A stretch of DNA of 64,000 bases from Struthidea cinerea (lineage: Eukaryota; Chordata; Aves; Passeriformes; Corcoracidae): NCBI GenBank assembly GCA_013397865.1, contig VZTI01003801.1, forward strand, positions 747,093 through 811,092. Reading direction: 5' to 3'. Of the stretch, positions 46,486 to 57,104 are shown piece after piece (the stretch's first letter is position 1; each line of letters starts with the position of its first letter). The notes beneath the pieces are model-generated. The model was not told the origin of the DNA. It did not search any database and saw only the letters and a program-made list of their open reading frames with translations. Made by a program: the position numbers and the translations under genes.

Positions 46486-46641
46486 CTCCAGCTCTTTCAG
46501 TTGCTCATTTATAAGCACCATATCCAGTTCAGCCACTTCATTTTTCAGCTCATTGACCTTTTGCTCCTCTTCAAAATATTCAGTGTTTACTTGCACTCCA
46601 GGAAATAGTTCCTTCTGGACAACCACTTCTGCACCTGCGTC
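46486..46641 (-). CDS. SYNE2: SYNE2 window exon 15 (52 codons)
   Basis: Phase 0-0, acceptor TGTTGTAG, donor GTATGG. It encodes DAGAEVVVQKELFPGV and then EQKVNELKNEVAELDMVL, which realigns with human ERKVNELQNQPLELDTML. This marks the return to the conserved helical rod after the linker. Confidence 0.9.
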
Positions 46642-48087
46642 CTACAACACAAAACAAGACTCTTCTTTCTGAAGGCTCTAAACTAGTAAGTTTTCTGACT
46701 GCAGCACCTTGCTTCATGTATTTAACCCATGCCCAAATCCTGCTGTGGTTTGCTCCACAGCCTCTGTGGATCAACCAGGACCCAGGAACTGGAAGTTCCA
46801 TCATTGTCCCCCACCCCTGCAGTCCCCCCGGCCTGCCAGCACTGCTCAGATAGCTTTGAAATCTCTGCCCATCATTTTAAGTGAAACTCTGACATCCTCA
46901 CCTTCAAATAACATCCTCCCCGCACCCATCTCTGCTACTGATTTATTCACAGGTCTGTTGTGTCTTCTCCCTCTCTTCCTCACATATACATGGAACTTAA
47001 TCTTCTCCTCACACCCACATTCCTCCTGCTCAGCACCTGCCCTGACAATCCTATTGTGTCCTTCACCAGGACACCCCTTCAGCTCTTCTTCACAGGGCAG
47101 CTCATGCATGAAGCAGCTTGGCTGTGACACAAAGGCACACCTGCCACTGTCACAAGTGCTATCCAAAATCTGGAGTAAGATGAGAGCAGTAGGGAGTCAC
47201 GTCTCAGTCAGGGTGGGGAGGAAGTGATTAGGAGGCTCCAGAGCCAGCCTCTGATTCCCATGGCAGAAGGACAAGTCACTTGGGCTGGGGCCAGGTTTGA
47301 CATCACCTTCAGCTATTGCAGACAGCAACACAAATGAAATGTCACAGGTTAGCTGGATCATGGGATGATACCTTAAAAATCTTTCTGCATTTCCCTCCTC
47401 TCAGTACCTGTCTATATCTGGTCCTCTGTTCCATGTATGAACTTTACATGAGTGAATGCATACAAATACAGATACTACTGCAGTGTGAGCTCCTCCATGG
47501 TACTAACATCTAAAATAAACAACAGTACAAAAATTCTTGTTTGATAAACTTTATGTATTGCTACTTTAGATACTGTTTTACTAGAAGCAGCCAGCTATCC
47601 CTGCAGACATGTATCGCTTGTAAGCTGTCGTTGTCATCTCTCCCTTTGTGGGTCATGAGCTATGCAAAATACACTTGCTTTCAAGTGTGGAAAACATACA
47701 GCACATAGTATCAGAGAAGAATAGTTCTATTTATTTGAACTCTTGGTTATTTTCAGTCAAAACTGAAGAGGCCACTCATGAAGTAGTCAGTCAGAGAACT
47801 TTTCAATTTCTCTGTGTACATATCCATAACAGTTGTATCAATTCAGACACAAGATTTAATCTCAAGAGACTTTGGAGTGCCATAGAACTGAAGTAAGTGT
47901 TAAAACTCAGCTAAGCTATCACACAGAAAGGAGGAAATCCACTTTACCAGATTGAAATATCAACACATCAAAAGACACAGACAAGTGTCCTGACTTTAAG
48001 AAAAACCTTGCTGTGTACTTGTTTTGCTTGTTTGTGTGATGTTCTCGTTGCCCAGTGTGGCACTGCCTCCATGGATACAGATTGGAT

Positions 48088-48592
48088 GGATTTGAGGCTG
48101 CACCTCAAATTCTGAGTCCAGTTTTGGGCCCCTCACTACATGAAAGAGCTTGAGGTGCTGGAGTGTGTCCAGAGAAGGGCAACGGAGCTGGGGAAGGGTC
48201 TGGAGCACAAGTCTGGGGCTGTTTAGCCTAGAGAAAAGGAGGCTCAAAGGAGATCTTATCACTCTTTTCAACTCCCTGTCAGGAAGGTGCAGCCAGGGGG
48301 GGTTGGTCTCTTTTCCCAGGTAACAAGTGACAGGAGAGGAGGAAATGGCCTCAAGCTGTGCCAGTGGAGGTTTAGATTGGATATCAGGAAAGATTCCTTC
48401 AATGAAATGGTGGTCAGGCACTGGAACAGGCTGCTCAGGGCAGTGGTGGGTCACCATTCCTGGAGAGATTTAAAAGATGTGGAGATGTGGCACTTGGTGA
48501 CATGGTTTAGTGGTGAACTTGGTAGTGCTGGGTTAATGGTTGGACTTGATGGTCTTAGAAGTCTTTGTCTACCCAAACAATTCTATGATGAT
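48088..48592 (+). mobile_element. CR1 LINE 3' fragment, about 0.5 kb, plus orientation
   Basis: The best-preserved CR1 copy here: TCCAGTTTTGGGCCCCTCAC, GTGTCCAGAGAAGGGCAACG, GAGGTTTAGATTGGATATCA and the terminal GGTTAATGGTTGGACTTGAT appear in canonical order. It lacks the 5' end and is inactive. Antisense ORFs through it are artefacts. Confidence 0.93.
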
Positions 48593-48619
48593 TGCTTTGT
48601 TCCTCAAATGCTTCAACAG

Positions 48620-48790
48620 TACCCAGTATGACCTCCATAATTTTTCCAAGAACTGAGGTTAGGCTAACAAGTCTGTAGTTCCCTGGATCTTCCCTCACAC
48701 CCTTTTTGTAAATTGGAATAACACTGCTAGCTTCCAGTCAGCAGGGACTTCTTCAAAATCCCAAGACCTTTGGGAGATTTTGTTGGGTTT
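48620..48790 (-). mobile_element. CR1 LINE internal fragment (reverse-transcriptase part), minus orientation
   Basis: GCTAACAAGTCTGTAGTTCC and CTAGCTTCCAGTCAGCAGGG are reverse-complement CR1 ORF2; the coding sense corresponds to a decayed form of the RT region around the NYRP-VSLT motif. It lies directly downstream of the plus-oriented copy. Confidence 0.75.
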
Positions 48791-49432
48791 CCAGTTGGAG
48801 CAGATGTGCAAGTCCCAGGTAAGACCTGCCCACGGACAGGCCAGCTGTGGACCTGCCTACAGATTCACCTTGAAGATTAGGTCCAGCCCTACCTTCAATT
48901 TAAGAATGTAGTGTCCAAGATCAGCAGTCACAGGGCACTTCTGATGTGACTCCCTTACTCTTACAGAAGAGTAGATTTAGTAATGTACCTTGTCATTAGT
49001 TCAGCTTGAATCCCTTCTCCTATTTCTACTTTATTTCATTTATTTTCTTAAACTAGATCACCCTTGAATTTCAGTTTTCTGATCTGCCTTCCTTATGATG
49101 GCAAAATTATCATAACTAACTGTAATAACATGGAAAGAAATCTGTATTGATTAACAGTTTAAAGAGAAACTCTAAATATCATAAAGACTGATTATGATGG
49201 CTCTAAAAACTAGGGTGAACTCTTTTTTTGAACAGATCCACTAAAAATTATGATGTGGCAAGCACTTTGGATGAAGTTCAAAACTATCATGGACATAAAT
49301 AAGAACTATACACAATGGTCTTGATTTTGATGAAATTGTCTCTTCTTTTAAAACAGCTTCAGCTGAGGCCCATGGGGAAACAAAAATTGAACAACTGGCA
49401 AACTTCACTAGAAATAACAGACTGTGGGTTAC

Positions 49433-49579
49433 CTCATGTGCAGGAACTGGGGGATTAGATCCCAGACCATCTTTCTCATCTGCTGCAAATTCCAGGACTC
49501 GACCTTTCTGGCACACCTTCTGTTGAACCTGCCTCTCATCTTCTCTATATGACTGATTCTCGACATCACTAGGTTTCTC
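49433..49579 (-). CDS. SYNE2: SYNE2 window exon 14 (49 codons), acidic linker
   Basis: Phase 0-0, acceptor ACCAAAAG (weak pyrimidine tract), donor GTAACC. It encodes EKPSDVENQSYREDERQVQQ and then a Pro/Gly-containing tail ending VPAHE. It is the third consecutive linker exon without a recognised human match. The weak acceptor would fit regulated inclusion. Confidence 0.68.
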
Positions 49580-50621
49580 CTTTTGGTGTAAGAAAAACAA
49601 AAGAAACCAGTAATCAAAAAGCTCTAATCAAACCTGCCGAGTAGTAATTACAGTGCTTGAGATGAGAAAGTTATGAAGCCCATAATTATAGGTAGATGAG
49701 GGAAACCATAATTACATCTCATCATTTACTGTGGGCAAGGTTATGGCAAAGGAAACCACTTACAAGAAGCAGTGCTGTAATTTTGTCATAAACTTTTAGA
49801 ATAAATTGCAAGTGTTCCGACCTACGCTGTTCATATTTCATTATTCTAAGCAGGGACCTTGAATTGTGTGCTCCTGGTCACAGTCTTGAATGCATTTTTT
49901 AAAAGGCTTAGCTTTTTCCTGAGGACTTGGACTTGTACTGTAGACAGAGAATGTCTGGTTAGACATTCAGGCAGGACAGTCCCGTGGGTAACCTGGAGAT
50001 TTGCTGGATGTAGGCTTCAGTATCTCACAGAGTTTGCTAAAACTGAAATTCTGAGAAGAGTCTGGCTCTATAACACCTCCCCTCTTCAGGGAGGGGATTA
50101 CAGCAACAAGGCCCCTGTCAGCCTTTTCATCTCCAACAGGAACTTGGCCTCTTCCCACTCATCATGGCTCCAGCTCCTAAACACTGGTGTTGAAAATTCA
50201 CCTTGTACCAGAGTGCACCACACAGGGCACAGCATTTCAAATGCAGCCTCACACGTGCAAAGTAAATATGTAAGTAAGAAATCTATATAAATGCAAGCAA
50301 GTGAAGCACAACAACAGTATTCAGGCAAAACGGTCAGGAGATTTCACAATACATCCAGGTGACTTGGAATGCAACAGCCCTTGGAGTGAGATATCCTCAG
50401 CAAACCACTAAAGAAAAAAGCTCCCTCTATAGGAATTTTAAATGTACAGGATAGAATTAAGAGAGTTACCACATACTAAGTACCACATCAGACAAAATTA
50501 GCTCAGTGTAAACTTGAGGCTTTTCTTACTCATTTATTAGTAGTATCATCCCCACTGCAACTAAACTGTATACATATACCCTCAAATTCAACCCCTCCGG
50601 TGTAATATCATGTCCAGTTAC
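49580..50621 (-). other. Intron between exons 13 and 14 (1.0 kb)
   Basis: Contains a degraded CR1 fragment in minus orientation at about 50040-50275. The 143-codon plus-strand ORF overlapping it is not a gene. Confidence 0.75.
50040..50275 (-). mobile_element. CR1-like LINE fragment, minus orientation, degraded
   Basis: Order of blocks (AAGAGTCTGGCTCTATAACA, TCAGCCTTTTCATCTCCAAC, AATGCAGCCTCAC) parallels the reverse complement of a mid-3' CR1 segment, but with many substitutions. Confidence 0.55.
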
Positions 50622-50783
50622 CTGTGCTGGATGGGTTTTTTTCCTAGATTCATCACCTTCAATACCAACACCATCCTGATGTCTTTCCAGTTCTGCTTCA
50701 CCACCCAGAACTGCACTGTCCAGAACATCCTCTTGGACCCTGCCATGTCTGTCCATACCTGCGCTCTCCGTATCAGCCTCCTC
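50622..50783 (-). CDS. SYNE2: SYNE2 window exon 13 (54 codons), acidic linker
   Basis: Phase 0-0, acceptor CAAATCAG, donor GTAACT. It encodes a strongly acidic, Gly-containing stretch (EEADTESAGMDRHGRVQED) that ends KKTHPAQ. It has no spectrin-like heptads and no human counterpart that I recognise, and is probably disordered. Confidence 0.7.
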
Positions 50784-51310
50784 CTGATTTGAAAAATGCA
50801 AAATGTTTACAATCAGTAAAAGTCACAGTACAAAATTTAAGTTTGCTAAGGGATTTCCCACTCCACAATCTGTCTACCCCCTCTTCAGTTTAGCTTAATG
50901 AATGAAGGAGAAGGCTGAGGTAACCCAAACCCAGAGAGCTGGAAACCCCTGGTCATATCAGTTTGCCATTTTGGGACCTTAACCACTGTGAAACAGTTTC
51001 AGGACAAAGCAAACAGAAGTAACTGCTCACATGATGTTTACCATGGTTATAGAAGTTTCTGATTAGACACATTTGGTAACTATTGATCTTGCCCATCTCC
51101 AGAAATCCCAGCATGGACACTTTCCATGCTGGTATTTTATGGTCATGTCTCCCAGATACTCTTATTACTCCAAATCACTCCCTCAAGCTTAGCACACATT
51201 TACATTTTCACAAGTCATTTACAGTGTCAGTGTCCTGAGGTTGCATAAAGATCAGCAGGTCCAGCTTAGTGACCTCCCGTTACCTACAGTGATGAAACCT
51301 GTTGAATTTT

Positions 51311-51461
51311 CATCCCTGGAGGTGTCCAAGGCCAGGCTGGATGGGGCTCTGAGCAACCTGGCCTAGTAGAAGGTGTCCCTGCTCATGGCAGGGGGTTGGA
51401 ACTAGATGAACTTTAACATCCGTTCCAACCCAAACCATTTTGTGATTCTGTGATTTTATGG
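51311..51461 (+). mobile_element. CR1 LINE 3'-end fragment, plus orientation
   Basis: CATCCCTGGAGGTGTCCAAG, GGTGTCCCTGCTCATGGCAG, GGTTGGAACTAGATGAACTT and the ATTCTGTGATTTTATGG tail are the classic CR1 3' end. Located about 280 bp from SYNE2 exon 12. Confidence 0.93.
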
Positions 51462-51680
51462 AATCACAGGTATGTGGCGGATTTTGCATCATGGACAAAG
51501 AGGGTCCAAGCCCTGGCGGTTTGCAGAGACCATCACTTTGATCTCTTGCACTCTTCACACGAGCAAGGCTGAAGGGATGATTTGGAGAGAACATAATTTA
51601 TCACTCCTTTCATCAGATAAGGAAAACAGGCCTCCGTAAGACAATAAATTTTAAGGAATTCCATATGGGTTTCTAATGAG

Positions 51681-51696
51681 CACACACACACACACA
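51681..51696. repeat. (CA)8 microsatellite
   Basis: Eight CA units beside an alternating ATGTATGTAC stretch, 43 bp beyond the donor side of exon 12. Confidence 0.95.
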
Positions 51697-51738
51697 TGTA
51701 TGTACACTGACATATATTAAAATACATTTGTCAGATAC

Positions 51739-51873
51739 CTGAACAGCCTGCCCCAATCTCTCCTTGCTGTGATGGATCTCCTGTAAAGGGCTGTCTGACA
51801 ATACACTGCTTTTCTCCAAAACTGGAGCATTCTGCGTCTCTTTCTCTGACGTATTTCCATTCACATCTTGACC
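51739..51873 (-). CDS. SYNE2: SYNE2 window exon 12 (45 codons), acidic linker
   Basis: Phase 0-0, acceptor TTCTCTTAG, donor GTATCT. It encodes a polar Asn/Glu/Ser-rich stretch (NGNTSEKETQNAPVLEK) ending GQAVQ. I cannot match it to the human protein I remember. The splice signals and unbroken phase support it as an exon, but it may be alternatively spliced. Confidence 0.72.
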
Positions 51874-52351
51874 CTAAGAGAAATGATAGAAAAGGAAATC
51901 TGCTTGTGTTGCCATAAACATTGTATTTTAACATCAGATCTCTGAATGGTAAAAATTATTCTCTCTGAAAACAAACAGGACAAATACTGTGCTGCAGTTC
52001 TAAACAAGTCTCGCTGGTTTAAGAGAAGCTCTCAAAGCTCTGTGGCAGAGGTGTAGCTGCAATTTTCCCATCTCTACACCTTCTCCCTGCATCCTGACCA
52101 AGGATATCTGCTCTAATTAGTGGCAAGAGAAAGTTACATGCATTTAAATGGAAATCTGCTGTTTTAAATACATTATTGGCTTATTACAGACTTGTTATAA
52201 CAACTTGAGTTCTTTCCACTTCTTTGATTTATACACTTGTATTTACAGGAGGCTTAATTTCAGTGAAATTAAGGATGTGATACACAGAAGACATTTGAGA
52301 TGTCTCTTTAACCAGTTTTCCATTGTTGTTACTGTCAACAAATAAACTCAC

Positions 52352-52708
52352 ATCACGCATCTCCAGAGGCTCCTTCAGCTCCACTGCTGTGGGGGTCTCC
52401 TCTGCAGAGATTCGAGTATCACAAGTGATCTGTGTCTCTCTCTTCAGCATTGTATCTGCCTTATCTTCCTTTTGTACTTCACTAACAAACTCATCTTTTA
52501 ACTCAAGGGCTTCACTGAAAATGTTTTCCTTTTTTTGCTTGACATTTTCAAGTCTTTCTTCCAGACTTTTGTGTTCACTCTGAAGTGTTTCAATCTCATC
52601 CTTAATAAACTCCTGTTCTGGTGAAGAGGTGTTTTGTTTAATAGTTTCTGCTAAAACCAAACTTTTCTTTACAGTGTCTTCACATCGACTAAGAGGTCCC
52701 TGTTGTTC
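52352..52708 (-). CDS. SYNE2: SYNE2 window exon 11 (119 codons)
   Basis: Phase 0-0, acceptor CTTTAAAG, donor GTGAGT. The first half is a conserved coiled-coil-like helix (LAETIKQNTSSPEQEFIKDE; human LAKSVKQNTSSVGQKIIKDD). After about residue 63 it turns into a Glu/Thr-rich, probably disordered stretch with no clear human match, and so opens the acidic linker of exons 11-15. Confidence 0.91.
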
Positions 52709-53554
52709 CTTTAAAGACAAAGAAAACATTTTATTTGAAAAGTATCTTCACGCAGTATACCTAATGTTAAGATCTAAAGTCAATCCCTAAAATCGTAAAT
52801 ACTTGTTATGAACAACAAACTGTGTTGACAGGCACATGCAGACCTATTTGCTGCAGAAAGTCAAATACTAAACCAGTAATTTTGTCAGCCATTTTTATGC
52901 ACAGAGAACACCTGAAGCTAAAAGCATTACAGTGATAAAAAAATCCCATAGCACACTGGGTGGTACACAATGATCCTTCCAAATTCTGAACAGATTATTC
53001 CCCCTGCCTTCCCTCCTATTCCTTTTTCCTTCTTAGAGGTATAGGAAGTTCTGAAGGATAGGGAATGGCAGAGATCCATATCTGAGGTATAGTTTCAGCT
53101 TACAGTAGCTCTCTACACTCACAGCTACAAGACAGATTTGCATTCTGCCAGAGAGCAAAAGAATGTCTACTTAGGCATGAAGGACACTTCTTAGAACTGC
53201 ACTTGGCTCACTGACATTTTCCTAAGCTTTCCACACTGGCTAATTTAAAGACACTTACTAACACCAAATTTAGTGATCTCAGTATGCCTGAGAGGAAAAA
53301 AAAAAATCCCCACCAACCAAACTGAAGAATTCTGTGTGCTTGAGCTAGGACAGTTCCTCCTGAACCTTCAGTTCAGTCAACAGTAAAGGTCCCCCCAGTG
53401 CATTAAGAGTGGTTTTAGTCCTACAATTATCTTGACAAAAGGAACATCAGGTACTTTTTATTTTAGAAAGGTTTCGTAGCTTTTCAGTTTGACACCATGA
53501 GCAGTTCTCTTTTACAAATGTGATGGTCTCCATGATGCAGAAACTGCAACATAC

Positions 53555-53719
53555 CTGTGATTTCATCTGGTTTTGCTCAGCTGATGATTGCTCCCTTGCT
53601 GGACCATCACACTCAGCAAGCTTCTCAGAGACAGTTTTCAGCTCAGTGCTCAGGCCTGTTACCGTATCCTGAACCTGCTGGTGCTCTTGAACAGGGTTTT
53701 CCGAGGTCTGCATGATGGT
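53555..53719 (-). CDS. SYNE2: SYNE2 window exon 10 (55 codons)
   Basis: Phase 0-0, acceptor GTTTCTAG, donor GTATGT. It encodes NPVQEHQQVQDTVTGLSTEL and a charged tail rich in Gln, Ser and Glu. Identity with human is modest, but length and position agree (human VREHDSYQVCVTDLNTTL). Confidence 0.88.
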
Positions 53720-54409
53720 CTAGAAACAAAGGAGTTTCTAGGATTAGTCCACGACTATCTCAAACAAACATAATCATCCACAGACTGTTACAGCTTCGCC
53801 AGGACCTCATCAGCACAACAGACTTGCTTGTTGCCCATAAAATATCTGGCTAACCACAGGTTAACGACAAAACCATCTTGCTTTCTCCCCAGCACATCAT
53901 GGACTCAATCATGAACAAAATTTTTATTAATAGCAGGAAGCAAAAGGGTTGGCATTTCATAGGAATGTGCTCCTAACAAGGGTTCTTTCTCTTAAAATAG
54001 ATGAAACATTAGAGGCAGAATGCCACACAAGGGTACAAATCCAATTTGCACTACATTGGGTGAAAACCAAGAAGAAGCAAGATGCTGGAGAAGAATCTTT
54101 CAGATGTTTTCCAAATTCATCCTTCCAAAAGGAAGAAAACCTACTGTGGCTTGAAGAGTGTAAGAACAAATACTTCCTATTAAAGCTATTCAAATCTGTT
54201 TATATGGGTACAAAATGTTCTTCACACTTACTTTGGTCTCACTTGTTTCAATATTTATCCCTCAGAGAGAGAGGGAGAAATTCCCTGCCCTTTTTCAGAG
54301 GAAATTCTTCCACTCCCAGCTTTCCCCATAAACTTCCCACCTGAATGACACCACAGCTGAACAGTGAGAACTGCAGCCAACAGGAAAGGAAAGAGAGTGA
54401 GGTCCCAAC

Positions 54410-54719
54410 CTGGAGCTGGCTGAGCAAATTTTCATGTTGGTGCTTTAATTCTGACCATTCCGCCTCTGTGAAGCAGGGATCAACAGCGTGGCCCTGTAGA
54501 TGCTCTTTCTGGCCTTTCAATTTGCTAAATTGGGAAGTTAAGGCTTCTGTTTTCAGCAGGAGGTCAGCATAATTTGCCAGCTGAGCTTGCTTCTCCTCCA
54601 AACCAGGCTGAAGGGCAAAAATCTCCTGTTGCTGTTTCTCCAGTTCCACTAGAGCCCGTCTCAAATCTTCTTTGCTTTGCTCATATTGCTCCCTGTTGCA
54701 CTGAAGTGGTTCTTGAGGG
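54410..54719 (-). CDS. SYNE2: SYNE2 window exon 9 (310 nt)
   Basis: Starts phase 2 and ends phase 0 with an unusual donor, GTTGGG, after CTCCAG. It encodes RRALVELEKQQQEIFALQPG and a helix ending LLSQLQ, collinear with human LMLIELKKKQEAGFALQHG. Translation past the donor loses homology at once, which supports the boundary. Confidence 0.92.
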
Positions 54720-56068
54720 CTAAGAAAAAAATGCTGTGTTTAATAGTATTAAAACAACAAATGTATTGATGACCTAGAAAGTGTCCAAGTGTGAACAAGT
54801 CAACCATTAGAACAAACTTGAGTGTACTGAATACCTTTTTCTCCAGATTTTAAATTAGTGATCAGACCGGAATTTTCAAGGTGATGAAAAACACTGAAGT
54901 TACTGCAGATGAACTGGACTTAAACGCAGGGAAAAAGACTAACCCTCTTAAACCCTAACCTATAAACCCACAGTTTCTAGCATCTGAGATGTGATGCTCA
55001 TGCTCTGTATTTTTCTGCTTTTCATTGCAGCAGAAATTCTGTTTAAAAAACTACAATATGGTTATGAATCTGCTTTCCTTGACTTCCCATGACAGCCTCC
55101 TGAAAGGGAATGTTCTGTAGAAGATACACATCACATTTAGTTGGGTGGGGGAGTGTTTTAGAAATACAGACAACAAAACCAGCATATGCAATATGGGCTA
55201 CATTAGTACAATCCAGTGATTACTTTCCTGACCTTTACATCACATTTCTCTTTGTGTGCTTTATAAGCATGCATGCTGATCTGCTGCAGATGAACAGGAT
55301 GCATTTGTCCACAGGAAGTATGCAATGAGACATAAGTGACATTTGTATGTTCACATTTAGTGATGGAGCTCAGATATCTTCCAGATGGAACTTAAATGCC
55401 AACATTCGAAAATACGATCCCACACAAACAAATCCAAATAAATAGTCTGGATATAATTCTGTAAAGTACAGCAGGATAATCATGGACAAAAGCAAAGCTC
55501 CATTGTTTTGGGTTCTGCCCCTCGAGATTCATATTTTTTGGCAAATAAACAAAGCACGGCCTCGCATACGTGAAGTGCTCTTGCATCAAGTTCCCTGTTC
55601 CAGCTTCTCACTGCTGCTGCTCCTGTGGTGCATCTGCTGTTCACAAGTCTGATCCTGCAAGGTCCTGAGCATCTCTTCAGACACGCAGAGCACCTCCTCT
55701 CCCTGTCTCCAACTCACTGTGAAGAGAATGCTCTGCATTCTGCTGCACTGGCTCCAACACAGCCAACGCTCCATCCTCCTGAGTGCCTCTTGTGCTGTTT
55801 GTACTGAGAGCTCAATAATACCAGAAGGCAACAGAAGATTCTCTGGATATTCAAGACCACACCAGAAAGTATCTCTGGCTATCCCCCACCTAACCATTCA
55901 GGCCAAACTGTGACCTGTCCCTCCACAGCTCTGCAGAAATACAAGTATTCTGTAAGTGTCTCATTCTGCTCCCAAAGAACAGAAATTTAATGGAACTGGT
56001 GCAGGAAGAGAAAAAAGTCAATATAGCAGTAAGTGACCTCCACTGCCTCTTGGCAAATTCCACATTAC
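54720..56068 (-). other. Intron between exons 8 and 9 (1.3 kb)
   Basis: Holds a 103-codon minus-strand open frame at 55586-55897 that lacks in-frame splice signals. Possibly an old unclassified repeat; nothing firm. Confidence 0.7.
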
Positions 56069-56238
56069 CTGCTGTATTCAGTGGCCAGCTGACAGACCGT
56101 TTCCCACTTTTTCTGAAGCTCAGAAATAGTCTGCTGAACCTCTGGTTTCTTATTTTTCTCATTTCTCAATATGGTTTCTCCAAGAGCTACCATGCTCTGT
56201 ATTTTGGCCTCTCCTTCATCTCTGAGAGTTGTGATTTC
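56069..56238 (-). CDS. SYNE2: SYNE2 window exon 8 (170 nt)
   Basis: Starts phase 0 and ends phase 2 (AG|C, Ser); acceptor AATACAG, donor GTAATG. It encodes EITTLRDEGEAKIQSM and then KPEVQQTISELQKKWETVC, a spectrin-repeat helix with the usual Trp (human TLTDISNQWDNTL). Every reading frame across the whole exon contains no methionine-start ORF of note, so it is easy to miss by ORF calling. Confidence 0.91.
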
Positions 56239-56592
56239 CTGTATTAAACAAGAATCAGAAGCAGTGCATTTTACAACTATTTTTGTTACAAAATAAAAGA
56301 TATTTCCATTACTTTTTCATACTTTTCACACTGCTGTTCAAGACAACAGAAGTCTTCTTCCAATATATTACATAACTGACACATAAACAGACAGATCATC
56401 TAATTTTCAAAGTCTGGGATAATTAAGCTGATGTATCAATTATTCTCTGCAAAGAAGACCCACATTGTGCTGACAAAAAAAATGCTCAAATGACTAAACT
56501 AAAGGCCATGAGCAGTATCTTTCAGAAGATTCTGACTCATCAAGCATTAGCTTGAGGTGGAAGGTGAAAAAGGAATATATTTAACACAATAC

Positions 56593-56881
56593 CTTTATCT
56601 GATTAATCCTTTCGTCTGATGGCAATTCACTTTCTTGTGAACTCATTTTATTAAGAGCCTCCTCAAGCTTTTTGGTCCAGCAAGAAACATCCTGGACAAG
56701 GTCTTCAAAATTCTGTCCTTCCGCTGGAAGTCTCTCAGTATTCCCTGTCATTTCACTTACACGTGTTATCAGTGCATGGTACCTACTAATAAGATTACTG
56801 GCTTCTGAAAGGGTTTCATATTCTGTCAGCCCAGTCTCCCTCAAGGAATTTGCTAGCTGAGCCAGGGAGTCAAATGGTTTC
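56593..56881 (-). CDS. SYNE2: SYNE2 window exon 7 (289 nt)
   Basis: Starts phase 2 (AG|G, Arg) and ends phase 0; the acceptor tract is T-rich ending CAG, donor GTATTG. It encodes KPFDSLAQLANSLRETG, then a Trp-containing helix near QDVSCWTKKLEEAL and the end DERINQIK, all collinear with human. The intron before it, 103 bp, is the shortest in the window. Confidence 0.93.
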
Positions 56882-56984
56882 CTGAAAAATAAAAAAAAAA
56901 TTAATCAACATCTGTTTGTTGTTACGACATGGAACAATCTCGTTTAAAGGAGAGTTCTTAGATAGAGACCAAAAAACCCAATAC

Positions 56985-57104
56985 CTCTGCATTAATAGTG
57001 TTTTATAGACATTTTCAAGTTCTGTATCATCGTTATTGATCTCTTTTACTTTTTCCTCCTGAGCAGAGAGCCATTCTTCCAAGGCCATGCTGCTTTCTTC
57101 AAGG
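56985..57104 (-). CDS. SYNE2: SYNE2 window exon 6 (120 nt)
   Basis: Phase 2 at both ends, so it is frame-neutral although not phase 0; acceptor CCTTTAG, donor GTATTG. It encodes a repeat start, MALEEWLSAQEEKVKEIN, with the conserved first-helix Trp (human LRKWLTNQEEKWK). Confidence 0.91.

Larger units (their letters stand above)
46642..49432 (-). other. Intron between exons 14 and 15 (2.8 kb)
   Basis: Contains a long CR1 fragment in plus orientation, a second CR1 piece in minus orientation carrying decayed reverse-transcriptase sequence, and a C-rich region (46700-47230) open on both strands with exon-like splice signals (see findings). Confidence 0.8.

Noticed and set aside
47996..48457. 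153-codon minus-strand ORF
   Set aside because: It is antisense to a well-preserved CR1 LINE fragment.
49859..50290. 143-codon plus-strand ORF
   Set aside because: It overlaps a degraded CR1 fragment and has no protein resemblance.
53949..54344. 131-codon plus-strand ORF
   Set aside because: Intronic, no domain, no splice-consistent ends in sense with any gene, and composition typical of random AT-rich sequence.
55586..55897. 103-codon minus-strand open frame as a SYNE2 exon
   Set aside because: The best acceptor nearby (TTTCTGCAG at about 55926) is separated from the frame by an in-frame stop, and human nesprin-2 passes directly from exon 8 to exon 9 homologous sequence with no gap to fill.
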